A stretch of DNA of 64,000 bases, taken from assembly GCA_949825025.1 (NCBI GenBank), contig OX463780.1, positions 43,938,979 through 44,002,978 of the forward strand, read 5' to 3'. Of this stretch, positions 1-12,648 are shown in pieces. The translations under genes and the position numbers were made by a program. This DNA comes from Siphlonurus alternatus (taxonomy: Eukaryota > Arthropoda > Insecta > Ephemeroptera > Siphlonuridae). How positions within the stretch are numbered: position 1 is the first letter of the stretch; every line of letters begins with the position of its first letter. The notes beneath the pieces are model-generated. The model worked only from the letters and a program-made list of their open reading frames with translations. It made no database searches and was not told where the DNA came from.

Positions 1-533
1 ATCAATAAAATAATTCTCATTAAAATATTTCCGTGACCTGCAAGACATTCATAATCAATAAGTAAACTTTGAGCATTAATCAAGCTACCCCATTGGTTTT
101 GTTGATTTAATAACGCAAGATTTTCCCTTTTAGGACAATTATTCAAAACAAAAGAAATTATAATTTTTTTTCCTTTTAAATAATTTTAAATATATAACTA
201 ATTTCAATTTCTCTTGGTTTAAATTTCATGCAATTAAAATAGACTAAATTAATTATTAAAATTTATTACATTTAATTTAATTTTTATCAAAATATTAATA
301 AAAATTCAGGCAGAAAAAGAAACATATAAATCAAAAAGCAAATTAAATAAACTCAAAATTACATTTATAGTTAAAAAAACAAACATTTAACTTTTTTCAA
401 TTATACAAAAGACAACAAAAAATTACAGATATCATTATTGTTATCATTAAATGTTAATACCAGATTAAAATAATAACTTTTTGGTTATAATAACAACATA
501 AATAAAATCGTGAGATGCTATAATTTTAATTAG
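1..533. other. AT-rich sequence without a recognisable gene
   Basis: Very AT-rich, with homopolymer runs and stop codons in all frames. No family is recognised. A 17-base segment at 82-98 recurs in inverted orientation at 606-622. Confidence 0.6.
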
Positions 534-719
534 TACGACGTGCAATTGCTCGGCAAGCATCACTTGACCATCGCCATCTCTTGCTCACGCCTCCCTGACC
601 TCGGGAACCAATGGGGTAGCTTCGGGCTGCAAGAGAACCATGCATCAGTAAACACGGGCGTACGGGGAGTTGATTCATCAAAAGGAAAAGAAGCCATCAG
701 CTCCAGAACCGCAGTTTAA
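534..719 (+). other. Coding-like GC-rich patch, possible terminal exon of an unknown gene
   Basis: A patch near 50% GC stands out from flanks well above 70% AT. On the plus strand it follows an AG acceptor (531-533) and stays open for 61 codons to a TAA at 717-719, as a terminal exon of a gene starting left of the window would. The minus strand is also partly open: a 43-codon ATG frame, and a second frame after a TTCTCTTGCAG acceptor. I do not recognise any of the three peptides. It could equally be an exon on either strand or a GC-rich repeat. Confidence 0.3.
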
Positions 720-3700
720 TTAAAGAAATAGCATGGTAGTAGGAAACGGACAAAAAATTAATTTCGACAACCAAGTTGGAAAACAAGCAATTAAAGTGTT
801 TGAATATTTTACTCTTCTTGGATCTCAAGACAAGATGAAGAAATATTCTGCACTGATGGAAAATAAAATTTTGAATTCCATATTGACTGTAAACCAACGC
901 AATTCCAATTTTTTTAAATCCTGAAAAATATGTTTTAATTATGCTTGTTTTAATAGTCCGATAGAATAAACTAGAAATATATTGATGGAAAGAGTCATAA
1001 TCACATATTTGCAATCAACACATTTTACAAAAACAAACAGGAAAAGAATATTTGTTTTTATAATACATGCAATTTCATGCACCATGTTTAGCAGCACATA
1101 TCAATCAATATAATTTATAATATAACCTAATTGTTAGTAAAAACATAGAATAATTAATTTAATATTACAAATAATTATCAAATATCCTGTTCATTAAAAA
1201 TTATTTAATAATATTACAATAATTATGCTTACATTATTTATTTACCGTTATAAAATAATGTTTATCCTACTTCATAATATAACACTTTGACTTTACACAA
1301 TGAAAACAAAATAAATATGAAAGGATAGCTAAATGTTGCAGATTTAATTAAGATTTAAGTGCATATGTAATTTATTGAGTTTGAGTTAGAAGAAAATTTG
1401 AGATTTCCATTAATGACAATATTGATTGTTCATTCTTATTCATCTGTATTTTGAGGCAACAGGAGGTATTTCAAACGACAAAAATCTATATAAAGCCGCA
1501 ACATACTATAGGTTTAATTATTAAGTACTTAATTCATAACTCATTGATCAAAACACACGTTTATTTTTTTCTTTCTTTTTCTTAAACTCAGTCACGCAAA
1601 TTACAGATCATGAGCACATTCACTACTTTCAAACACAGCAAGTAAGCAGCCAAGTCTGCTGTCAATCAAAAGTTCCAGTTTCCACAGGAATATCAATATC
1701 AATCCTATTATTTAGAATTGCCATACAGCAGTAAGAGCAGACAGAAAAGAATGACAGAAAATCGCAAGCAAGTGCTACAAAAACAAAATTCAAAGTGTCT
1801 TTGCCTATTACCTATATATACAGCTTTAACGTTGATCAGTTTGACAACAAAAATTCATCACTCTCCGTGAAATACACAGAGAAACATGGTGTTAACGACC
1901 AATATAATAACATCATGAGGAGTTTATGCAAACATTTAAAAATTCATAATAATTGTATAGTAATTATATGTAAATCACAACATCATTTTTTTTCTCCTCC
2001 TTAAATAAAGATGTTACAGAAATGACAACCTGTAACCGTCTGTTAACATGATTTTAATATGTATTTTTAAATTGTTGATTTACAAGCATGCATACAACTT
2101 TTTTTTATATATTTTAAAATCAAATTATTAGATGTTCCAGCACATATAAATTGACATTGCACAATCCAAACAGCATACCTTTTACATAATTCTTTCAAAA
2201 CTCATAAAAATAGCTGATTTATTTAAAATATGAAATTGTTTATGCGGTATTTATTTTAATGAAAGAAAAATAACTGAATTAAATAATAGTTGTGTGCAAT
2301 TAGTTTTATAATTGCTGCAAGAAGAAAAAAAATACATTGAAAAACATTTGGAGGGGGCGAAAAAAAAAAAAACATTGTAACAAGTCCTAGCTGTTTTTTC
2401 CCTTTGCTAACTAAATTAAGTTTTTACGGCAATACAGTGACATGCTGTTCAATTTCCAAAGAATTAATTAAATTATCAGCCACTTATTAAGCAACTAAAG
2501 AAAGTAGAAGAGGGCAAACTTCCCAGACCAGGTTCTTTATTAGAAAAAAATGGTCTCTCCAGTTATGTAATTTTACGCACTGCACTTATATTTTTTTACT
2601 GCAATTCAATACAGAATACATAAATTTATCTATACTACTTTAAAAATTTACTTAATTTAAAATTTAAATGAAAATAACAACCTTTTATAATAATTAATCA
2701 CCAAAAATAAATCACCAAAAATAATTTGAATTTAGTGGAAAACGCAATAAACATCCATAACAAAATGTATAGTAAAAGTATTGTTTAAAGATAAAGATAA
2801 AATTGTTTAAAAGGTTTTGGTCCATAATAATATTATTTAGCTAGACAATAGAATATTATTGAGTAAGTAACTGTGTTCTAAAACAGTTAATAAATTATTG
2901 TAAATAGTTACAATTAATCTGATCTTTACTGTAAAAAATATAAACTATTTCAGAACTCACATCAGTTTCACACTTGACAAGAGTGAAAAAGAGACAAGCT
3001 CATTTGTGTAGCAAAATAAGCCATTGCACCATTCGTACCAGCAAAAACAAAGTAGTCAAACCAAATCTGCATTATAAAATTATTTAATAATTTGTTGCTA
3101 ATTCCTCAGGCATTTGATTCAATGTTGATTTTAATTTGGAAACAAGGATTATAGACATTTAACTAAATCCCATAACTTAATTGACAATTCCAGTTTTTGT
3201 TTACTCTATGTTCTGTAACATATCTAGATTTAGTTGGCTCTTTAATAAAGACGGTACAATATAATATAATTTATAATTCAAAGACTTGGCTTATTACAAT
3301 GCAGAAACAACATTTTTTTTATTATTATTTACTACAGATTTTTAACTTCCTTCCAAATAGTTATTATGTACACCATACTACTAGTATCATCATAATAAAA
3401 CAACCTTTGTTGCTGTATTAACTTTTCTTATTGATTTAAACTAAAATAATTGTACAAATAGAATGCTTTTGCAGGGAATTAAGTGAAATTGATTACACTG
3501 AGCCGTCATTTAATTGTAAATGTAGCCCAATGAATATATATTATGTATGTCTATAGATTTATTTGATTTAATTCAGCAATATTTAAGATATGTTAAGGAC
3601 AAATTTAATAACCAATTAATCAGATAAATTAAAATGAAATAGTAATTTTATGTAACTTGTTTACATATAAAAAAAAAAAAAAAAAAATACCATCAAAATT

Positions 3701-4178
3701 TTGATCGTTGTGAATTTAATAAAACAATAAATTTGTATCATAACTTCAACTAATATACTGTATCCGAAAGAATCCTATTTTATACTTCTTAAATATATAA
3801 TTCTTTTTGTAATCATAATTATGTTAATATAGGTAATATCTTGTCAAAAATTGAAGTTAAAATTATAAAAATGAGGTATGAAAAGTAAGATTTAATATTA
3901 GATTTGGATGAGGATATGAGAGTGAACAGTTACAGTGCTAGTAAACTGAAGCTAGAGTAGGTTGAGAGGTAGCATCAACTAGCCTGCTTGATGCAGGGAT
4001 GCAAGTGGCACCTCCACTCAGGAGGTGGTGAGGACAGGAAGTTGGGAAACAGGATTCACAGTCTCGGACAGAAGACTACTGGTTTCACCAGTATCTTGAA
4101 TGCTGTAAAAGGATTTAACAAGATCGAAGGAAGAAACAATAATAATAATTATAATGATAGTAAAACACAAAAGTTTGG
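720..4178. other. Non-coding stretch, including the probable RER1 3' UTR
   Basis: About 3.4 kb of AT-rich DNA with long A or T runs (for example 3669-3687 and 4387-4404 nearby). Only about 3930-4178 is less AT-rich; it directly follows the RER1 stop on the minus strand and is best read as its 3' UTR. Short open frames here are low-complexity and resemble nothing known. Confidence 0.5.
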
Positions 4179-5497
4179 TCACTTTGAGTTTATCACCTTG
4201 CCTGAATCCTCGTGACCCTGGTAGCGAGGCTTACTGTGTGTGAAAGGCAAGTAGCGGTACTTGATCATGTGCTGTGGACACACAGAACAAAACATACAGT
4301 AAGTATACAAATATATTTAATAAATTAATGTTTGCAATTACATATAAATGCATCTATTATAGATAAATATTGCCTTAAATTATGTAAAAAAAAAAAAAAA
4401 AAAAAGAGCAACAAGATTAAAAACTACAGAACATACAGTATTTAGAGAAATACGGTATCTACTGCATTTAAACACTTTCTAGGCAAAAGCTAACTTCAAC
4501 TGCAATGTGGGGGGGGAAAAAAAATATTAGCAGTATCTCTGCTACAAAGTAAACCCTAATTAAAATCACCTAGAAGATACAGTAGTAAATAATGAATAAT
4601 CAAAACACATTGTTAAAAATTGACTAGATGAAACAAATATGTAGATGATATACGAATCGAAAACATGTTTCTAGTTTTTTTTTTTTTTTGTGTTACTGAA
4701 CATAACTTGTATGACAAAAAGATATCAACATATCAACAATTGTTGCTGCAAAGGTACCAGTCTTTCATAATATAACATTGCCTCAGAATGCAAGTCAGGT
4801 AACTACAAAAATATTGTATAGGAAATTAAGCCTTAAATACTATGAGCAAAAGAGTGATTATACAATAGTTTGGATTTTTTATGTAGAATTTGAATTTAAT
4901 TATCTGACTTGCAGTCTGAGGCGACGAAATATAGTTACAATTAGCATCTGAAGTCTAATATCTTGAAAGCTCCAAGTTAGGACTGACTTTCTGAGAGCAC
5001 CTTTGTCTACAGTTTCCTCTCCTCATGGCTAGCAGAATATTACCTTGATCTGCCGCTTCATGGTGATGCAGAAGAGGGTGATGAAGTACATGACGAGGAT
5101 GGGCCAGAACACGGGGATGTTGAAGCACTCAAAGAAGGTGCATACCATGGCGATCACCGTAGACTTGCTCACTGAGTACCAGAACTTGAACTCAGGCAGC
5201 CGGCGGATGAACGGCCTGAATTCTTCATTGGCATTCATGGGCAGTTCAGGCCCATCATCTGTCAAAATATTAAAATTAATTATTAAATTACTAGAGGGTG
5301 AATTCTATTCATTATAAATTATTTTTACTTTACATAATTACCAGGAAGAAATGCAAGTTTAATAAAATACAGTAAGACAAATTGAGTAATTCAATTATTA
5401 AATATAATTTGATAATGACCGATGATTTAATCAGTAGTATACAATTAAAAAATATGTTTATTTAAAGGGCCATAATTATGGTTGTTAAAAAAAATAA

Positions 5498-5536
<39 letters not shown>

Positions 5537-8500
5537 AACTTAATGAAGTAATAGGCGTTTCCACTAATACACATATATCATGATCTGGATACTAATATCA
5601 TAAGTTTGAAAGAAAAAAACATAGTAAGATAATTGACAGTATGGAGGATATAATTTTGTTTCTTATGATGCATTGCACATAAAAACTGCAATATTGTGCA
5701 TAGTGGAGATAAAATAATTAACATTTATATACCTTCATAATCTGCTAATGCAGGGTCTATTTTTGGAGAGAGGAAGGCTATGAACAGATTTAGATGGTAG
5801 ATGCCCAATGCATACGTGACAATGTACCAGCCCTATGGAAACAGAGAAAATAACATTAATATTATCATTTTTATTTCAACATATATAATTGCATCATTCA
5901 AAGCAATGCCAAAGAAAACTGAAAATTAACACTTATTTTGATGAAAAAAAAAAACAAAAAAAAACATGAATTATTAGATAATAACAATTCATATTTATAG
6001 TACACTCCATTTGAATAAAAATGTCTGATCTAGTCATGTTAAAGTATAGCTGGAACGGACATTTTTATTTGAATAGAGTGTACTTGAAAATATTAAAAAA
6101 AAAAAATCCTTACCAAGTTTAAAATAAACACACAAAATAGATAAAGTCTATCAAGATTAGTGAGAGCAAACAATAAAAAAATAAAATACAAATTTACAAT
6201 CAACAAAGTAATAAAAACTTTGTTTTTCTTACTTGCAACACTGTATTTTGATTTGTTATTATCTACATACAGTATTCAGAAACATTATCGGTACTCAAAA
6301 CAAAATGGAAAACCAGCATTTTATTTGTGACTTTAAGTATTACTATATTGCAATGCAAAGATCAAGTACTGCAGTACTACACATGTGTATGTCATTGCAT
6401 TGAAGACTAAATAATATTTAAAAGTATCACAAAAATGTCATAACTAAAGACATGATATCTAGCGCAATCTTTGTTAGTACAAAAATTTCAATGTTACCTG
6501 CAACCAGAACACTCGTGCAAGAAATAGGAGAATGAGTACGACTGCAAACACCCATCGTGCTGTTGAGTATGGGGTTACGTCATCCAGTTTCTTCTGGTAG
6601 TGCTACTCGGGAACACACAAAACACACTCGGGTTAGGGATCACACTCAAAGATACCTGGCACAAGAGCACACGTAGAGCGAGCATCAGTAGTAGCGTGCC
6701 TGTGACCATCCATCGAGACACCATGTGAGGAGTCCAGTCATCTAGCAGTAACTGATACCACTGTAGAAACAATTTGTAAAGAAGACCATTGATAAACTAT
6801 ATCAAAATAAGATTAAGTTGAAGTAAAAAGATAAAATAAAATTTTCCTATTATTGCTTAAGCAATACTTTGTTAGAATTTATTTTAAGTTAAGATTAAAA
6901 CATTTTCTTATCTCCAGTGGCGTGCGGTGACATTTTAGACTAGTCAAGCAAATGAAGTAATGACACAGCGGAGGGGGCCCCGAGGGGCTAATACCCCGCC
7001 GGAGGTGCGATTTTTTTGAAAAAGGGGGCGTGGCACTCGAATTTTCATTACAGGAGATATACATAAATTATAATCATACAAACGCTCTCAATAAAATTGT
7101 TTCCTTAATAAGCTAATTGCCGTAAATTTTTAATTTTTTTTATTCACTTTCGATCATGATCATTGATCATGGTGCATACAGCTATGCATAATTATCTTTT
7201 TTTAGCTGTATATGCATTTAAATACCTTAACGGTGTACCTTTTCATTCGGGAATAGGGCGGCCTGCACAAACGATTTACGTTTTTTCAGTTGTGTTTCTA
7301 GCGCCAAAATTTTTTTTGTAAAAGATTAGGAATAATATTTTCTTCTTGAAGTAATTCTGCCATTTTTATAACAAAAAAAAATAAAAACGTAATCATCACG
7401 CTAAAGCAATTAAATTATAAGAATTAAATTGTACAAAACACTTGAGATGAAGAATTTTTTTATGCATGGCAAATTAGTGCGTTTTTATAGTCCATTAATT
7501 AAATAAAATATTGGAGAAAAGCACGAAAAAACACTTATAAAGAGCCATAAAAATCACGCACTGTATTGCTTATTATTAGTTTCCCGGAAACTAAAAACTA
7601 AACTTTGATGATTGATGAGTCACTCGCGCGTGGACCCTTAAATTTTGTCCCTGATTTTTATCATTTATGCGCCATCTATTGATACACTATTTAACCAGTT
7701 GGGCGTTCCGATTCCCCAGAGCCGCCATTGTACAAGCAGTGCTTGTACATTCCACAAGCTTCAGCATTTACCACCCCCTCCCCATACATTTCCTTATGAA
7801 GCTTTACGTTGGGTGGGTTTATTTACAAGCAACCAAAGTGATTGCTTATACCAGTAGAGGCGCTGCTATTGCAAGACAAAAAAAATAAATCTCCGATTTA
7901 AATGCGGCAAAATGCTGGCAAATTTAAAATTGTTAAGAGAGAAAAAAATGCTTGTCACGAAATTTATTTTCTTCTTCTTTCTCGGTAAATTTTAGGGCAA
8001 GCATTGCTTGCATTGCTTTTATGGACCGCACGCCCCTGCTTATCTCGTTTCTTTGAAAACAATGCGCAGTGAATACGTGTCATGTACGATGTTAAAGCCA
8101 GTTTAATCGCTAAGGCGTATACACAGAGTATATACATATAAATATTATGCATCTATGCGTGTATGCATACTGTATATACATTTACAGTACATAGTACAAC
8201 TGTATGCATACTTATTACGTGCATACATTGCTTAACAGAATGCATAATATGTATACTGTACAGTATGGCATATTATATGTATACTGAATGCTTGTACTGT
8301 ACATACAGTACAGCATTTTAACAATACAGTAACATTGAGTATGCATATGATATGCATAATATGTACATATTGACGGAGACTAGCCGACTATGCATACAGT
8401 AAGAAAAAAAAAATGTTCTCCAAATATCAGATTCTTTCTAATTCGAGTTATTTAGTTGATAACCATACAGCATAAATATTTTGACCAAAAAGTGAATTTA

Positions 8501-8642
8501 AAAGTGGGAGTGGCAATATATCACTGGGAGTAGCAATATATCACATCTGATTTTGAAGGTAACAAACCTGCTGCAGCCTCTTCCATGCCAAAATTACAGT
8601 ATTTGATCTTGAAGGCGTGTCCTCAACTGGATCGTGAAGCAT
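4179..8642 (-). CDS. RER1: RER1, Golgi-to-ER retrieval receptor
   Basis: RER1 is a four-span membrane protein that returns escaped ER membrane proteins and unassembled subunits from the cis-Golgi in COPI vesicles. Coding exons on the minus strand: 8568-8642 (ATG at 8642), one of 6656-6760 or 6498-6602, then 5733-5832, 5044-5258 and 4179-4271 (TGA). Phases agree throughout and give 195 aa, close to the 196 aa of the human protein. Family blocks visible include GWYIVTYALGIYHLNLFIAF, NEEFRPFIRRLPEFKFW, NIPVFWPILVMYF and CITMKRQIKHMIKYRYLPF. The start lies in a short exon reading MLHDPVEDTPSRS; an AG at 8654-8655 suggests a 5' UTR intron just upstream. Introns host a small inverted repeat and a hAT element. 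The oddity is the duplicated exon pair, described separately. Confidence 0.93.
5499..5537. repeat. AAAT tetranucleotide microsatellite
   Basis: About ten AAAT units in RER1 intron sequence between the exons at 5044-5258 and 5733-5832. Confidence 0.9.
5999..6084. repeat. Short inverted repeat in an RER1 intron
   Basis: Arms of about 27 bases (5999-6025 and 6058-6084) pair with a few mismatches around a 32-base spacer; both ends read AGTACACT inward. Looks like a small fold-back element; family not identified. Confidence 0.7.
6498..6602 (-). CDS. RER1: RER1 alternative exon B (first membrane segment)
   Basis: 105 bases, phase 0 at both ends, encoding 35 aa that begin HYQKKLDDVTPYSTARW and end RVFWLQ. 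Acceptor GAGTAG before 6602, donor GTAACA after 6498. It covers the same protein segment as exon A, and its TPY and ARW parts are closer to vertebrate RER1. Confidence 0.85.
6656..6760 (-). CDS. RER1: RER1 alternative exon A (first membrane segment)
   Basis: 105 bases, phase 0 at both ends, encoding 35 aa that begin WYQLLLDDWTPHMVSRW and end RVLLCQ. Acceptor TTTCTACAG before 6760, donor GTATCT after 6656. About 15 of 35 residues match exon B. Only 53 bases (6603-6655) separate the two exons, which should hinder splicing of A directly to B. Confidence 0.85.
6915..8038. mobile_element. Non-autonomous hAT transposon, 1124 bp
   Basis: The left end reads CAGTGGCGTGCGGTGAC; the right end, read inward on the minus strand, CAGGGGCGTGCGGTCC. 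The 8 bases CTTATCTC occur immediately outside both ends (6907-6914 and 8039-8046), the exact duplication length of hAT elements. No transposase frame is recognisable inside, so it is a deletion derivative or MITE-like. It lies in the RER1 intron between 6760 and 8568. Confidence 0.9.
8155..8400. repeat. Degenerate TGCATA/TACTGTA-rich low-complexity tract
   Basis: Many imperfect, partly palindromic units of TGCATAC and ACTGTA within RER1 intron sequence. A similar tract occurs at about 52505-52740. Confidence 0.6.
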
Positions 8643-9272
8643 GATTCAGACGCCTAAAAAAATGACGACACATTAAAATCAAGTCCCAACAGCATAATAC
8701 TCGCGAAAGATTGCCAATATTCATATGATGATTCATACATCCTTGGGAGAGCCAAACCATGGTCTTTACAGACACCTTTTGCCGGACACATAATCTGATA
8801 AATAAGTTATTTGATCACTTTCATTACACCCAGGACAATAAAATGATGATTATTAAATATGATTGACAGAAAAAGAAATATAATACAATATTCGTTTCTT
8901 TAAATAACCAATTTTCAAAATGGTTCAGCCTTATCAGTGGCCCTTCAAGCCGCTTTGCCCGGTTCCGTATATACAAGTTTACAAACAACAATGAATAATT
9001 TTATACTATAGTTAGAAACGTAAATAAATACCTGTATAAAAATCAACTAATAAAACACCCGAGATGTTTCTCTACACCTGTCAGTACCACTTCATTTACT
9101 TTAATTACAAAACATCCACGTCAATCACACCATGATGATTCATGGAATAATTTTATTTTAGAAGGAATTTTAAAGTTTCAATTCTTTTTCCGGATAACGA
9201 TTTCTTTGATGGCGCGAGAAATTTTGAACATTTTACTTACGTTCCTAGAGACCCAAGATTTTATGTATAATA

Positions 9273-9334
9273 TACTCTACATATATTATTATGTAGAGTA
9301 ATCTTGCCAGAGACCCTACAACCCTGTAGGGTCT
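9273..9334. repeat. Two adjacent short perfect hairpins
   Basis: Stem 1 pairs 9273-9282 with 9291-9300 (TACTCTACAT). Stem 2 pairs 9311-9320 with 9325-9334 (AGACCCTACA) around a 4-base loop. They lie next to the RER1 5' region; function unknown. Confidence 0.6.
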
Positions 9335-9350
9335 GTGTTACGTTACTTAC

Positions 9351-9460
9351 TGGGCAGAGTACCCTCTGCTTACTGGGAATTTTCAAAACTATAATAATAA
9401 AACGCCAGCTCGAAACCGGACTGAAGTCGAAGCGATCCGACGATGATGGCCGGTGCATTG
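9351..9460 (-). promoter_or_regulatory. Candidate RER1 non-coding first exon and promoter area
   Basis: A CpG-containing patch (about 9405-9455) in AT-rich DNA, followed on the minus strand by a perfect GTAAGT donor (9350-9345); a second GTAAGT lies at 9240-9235. Either could splice to the acceptor at 8654-8655 in front of the RER1 start codon. This is inference only. Confidence 0.25.
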
Positions 9461-9706
9461 AGCATTTTTATTATTAAAGTTTTTATTGAACACTCTTACA
9501 GTGTACATATTACATATTACATAAACATAAAAAACATAAAATCTTATATTATACACACAACATGACAAATCTATAAATAATAACTTATACACATATAAAT
9601 AATATGACATTAAAAATTATTGAGCTATATAGGAACATAGAAAAAAAAGGAATATTATAATTATTACTTGGAAATAATAATAATAAATTAACCCGTATAA
9701 ATCATA

Positions 9707-9890
9707 CATTATTAGCTAAATATGCTAAAGAATATATTCGTTTTGGACAAGACAGGGCATGATATATTTCCCGGTCACATTTTTGACCACAAAATTTACA
9801 AACACAGTTGTCATCGGTTTCATATATGGTATACAAATTTCGTACAAACACGGTGATGAAAACCGTGCATTGCAAACCTGGTTATAATAT
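9707..9890 (-). pseudogene. Possible remnant of a non-LTR reverse transcriptase C-terminus
   Basis: A short minus-strand frame contains CKFCGQKCDREIYHALSC, matching the Cys-x2-Cys ... His-x3-Cys knuckle often found at the end of non-LTR retrotransposon reverse transcriptases. The surrounding frame is broken by stops and no other RT motif is visible. Could be chance. Confidence 0.3.
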
Positions 9891-12648
9891 GTCTGTCTTT
9901 ATATTGACAGTTTTGCCAGTTAGAATTTACAAATGCTGGGGTAATATAAAAATTGGGATTTATCTCCGAAGCTTTCAAAATTCTGTTTTTCATAAATTTA
10001 AGTCATTGAAATTGTGCATTTTAATATAGCGTTTGCCTGGCTTTGTTGTTATTTACATTCAGCAGTAGGTACTGAGAGGGAACTGGAATCACTTGATTTA
10101 TTCTTCCTAATTTAACATATTTTTAATTTTTTTAACAATAATATATACGTAAGAAATTAATATACATAACTTGAACATATACATTTTTTTTATTTTACCA
10201 GGTTTAATTCTTTATGATAATTTTTTGTTGTGCTGTTTCCCCCTCGCATTCAAAAGTCCGCGGGGAAAGCAATGGTCGGTGATTGGCTGATTTTTTTAAA
10301 GAATCTTAGGGTCAATATCAGTGCATAAGTGTCGTAAAATGGTCATTATTGACGTGAAATTTGGAGACGATTTACATTTTATTTAATGATTTTTTGTATT
10401 TTCCACAGATATCATTGGCAAATATTTTATTTTTTTCCATTTACTTGACATTTCAATCTATCAAATAAAATAATTGTCAAAGGTACCACAATTGTCATAT
10501 CGCAGAAAATAAATAGTTTTTGGTATGCTACTACCATGTTAAATAGGTGCTTTTTGCCTACATTCACGTGACGTCATGTTTTTGTGACGTATGGTGAAAG
10601 ACCCGTATTGCGAGTTTTGTATATAATTTACCTAATATACAAACATTTATAAATTTATATATATAATTACATAAACAAATATATACTTATAATAATTAAT
10701 ATAAGCACGTACATAATATGTCACGGTGCATGGTATTTTTTTTTTTTATTATTATTGTTCATTATAAAAATAATATATACATAATACATTTTGTAGATTA
10801 CAGGATTTTTGTTTATACACACCTCATTGCAAATTATTGCAATGAGCTAGTTCAAGAAGAGGAAAAGAAAGAAGTTTTTTGTTTAATATCTGGAAAAGTA
10901 AGATAATCAAAATATGAGTAACTACACGATTAAATATGAATTAATTTTACATTTAATTATAGCAGTTGTAATTTAGATTTCTTTTAACACACATATTAAG
11001 CTTGGGTGATAGAAGAAGTAGAAAAAGAAAAACAAACAACAAAATATTATAATAAAAAAATAAAAAAAAACATAATATTAAATGTAAAAACACAGATACA
11101 TTATTCATACAAATTCATAATATACATATAAGAAGACGTAGATAATTATACCGATACAGCATAATATATTATTTTGATGATTGATTTTTCCTATTTTGAG
11201 CAAATTATTGCGAAATATAGTACTTTTTAACATTATCTGAGAACATTTTTACAGAAGTTAAATTTTTTATATTTTTAGGTAGGCCATATTATATAAGTGA
11301 ATGGCTTTACAAATTTAAGAATTGAAAATTTGCCTAACTTGGTTCTTGTAAAGTGATCAATATGAAAATTGTTTGGTCGCCTGTACGTATTGTGGCTGTG
11401 TACATCTTTATTTAGTATCGTCAGGGAAAAATTATTTTTGATTAGATTGTTGTTGATCTTATATATAAAAAGACAAAGATTTTATTAAATAATACAATTA
11501 AGTGCTTAAAACTAACAACTTCTTTATTTATAAAATATTTAATAATCAAGCTAAATAATATATACAGTATATAATTAACACAAGAAATTTATTTAATTTA
11601 ACAGAGGAAACACTATAACTATAATATAAATATGTGCGCTGCTAATGATGCGTATGTGGATCCATCATAATTATATATAATATAATATAATATAATATAA
11701 TATAATATAATATAATATAATATAATATAATATAATATAATATAATATAATATAATATAATATAATATAATATAATATAATATAATATAATATAATATAT
11801 ATACGATCTACCTACTAATGGTCCGGGGACCCTGTTTAGGTACTTTTTTTTTTTATTTCTAAATTTTCTAGTGAATATAAAAAAGGACCCATGATAAAAA
11901 ACATTTTTTCAATATAAATTAAATTTAATTAATAGACGCTTTCAATATTTTTATTATAATATATATTGCATTATTATATTATGTATAGATAGATTATAAA
12001 GTCTGTATTAAATAGATACTTCATGTACTTTATTTATATATAAATATATAAGAGCTAGCTATAGAAAAAACATATATGAATAACATACTCACACTGTTTT
12101 TTATGATAAGAAACTGAATCTTGTTGCTGAAACATTTTCTTCTCGTTTTCACACGTACATATATATGATACCCTCTGAACAAAATTTCTTACCTTGTATT
12201 AAGAATAGCATGTTAACCAGCTGCATGCTCACTATTATTAATATAGTAAAATTATTTTTTGCTTTTGCCATATAATACTTATGTTAAAAAACAAAACAAA
12301 AATTAACAATATTAATTCAGCAAGTATTGTAGAAATTAACTCTCGCTTTATTCGCTTAGGTAAAAACTAATTGTAAGAATAAAACTCTTCATTCCATTTT
12401 TTTTTTCTGTAACATAATTTACATTTATTATAACAGTTTATTATGATTAAAAAAACATATTTGACATTCAGTATCTCTTACAACACACAAAAGCTTGTGA
12501 TTAATTTATGATTAAATTTGTGTATTATGTTTAAATTATTAAACGGAATTAGCTTAGATTGATGAGAAATTCATTTTGACCTTTTATAAAAATATACACC
12601 TCGAAAAAATATTTTACAAAAGAAATATATAAAGGAAAAGTTTCAAAT
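9891..12648. other. Intergenic stretch between RER1 and the first SLC22 gene
   Basis: AT-rich with no supported gene. A mildly GC-rich patch at about 10240-10330 holds an inverted CCAAT (GATTGG), and 10566-10576 reads CACGTGACGTCA, an E-box fused to a CRE; promoter use is unproven. TTTATT near 12423 could be the poly(A) signal of the transporter on the minus strand. Confidence 0.4.
11675..11802. repeat. TATAA pentanucleotide microsatellite
   Basis: About 25 near-perfect TATAA units. Confidence 0.95.

Noticed and set aside
697..1014. 105-codon minus-strand frame
   Set aside because: AT-rich composition, hydrophobic low-complexity peptide, no family resemblance, no start or splice context.
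7645..7888. 70-73 codon frames inside the hAT element
   Set aside because: No transposase motif (no RNase H-like or dimerisation domain); probably chance frames in a non-autonomous element.
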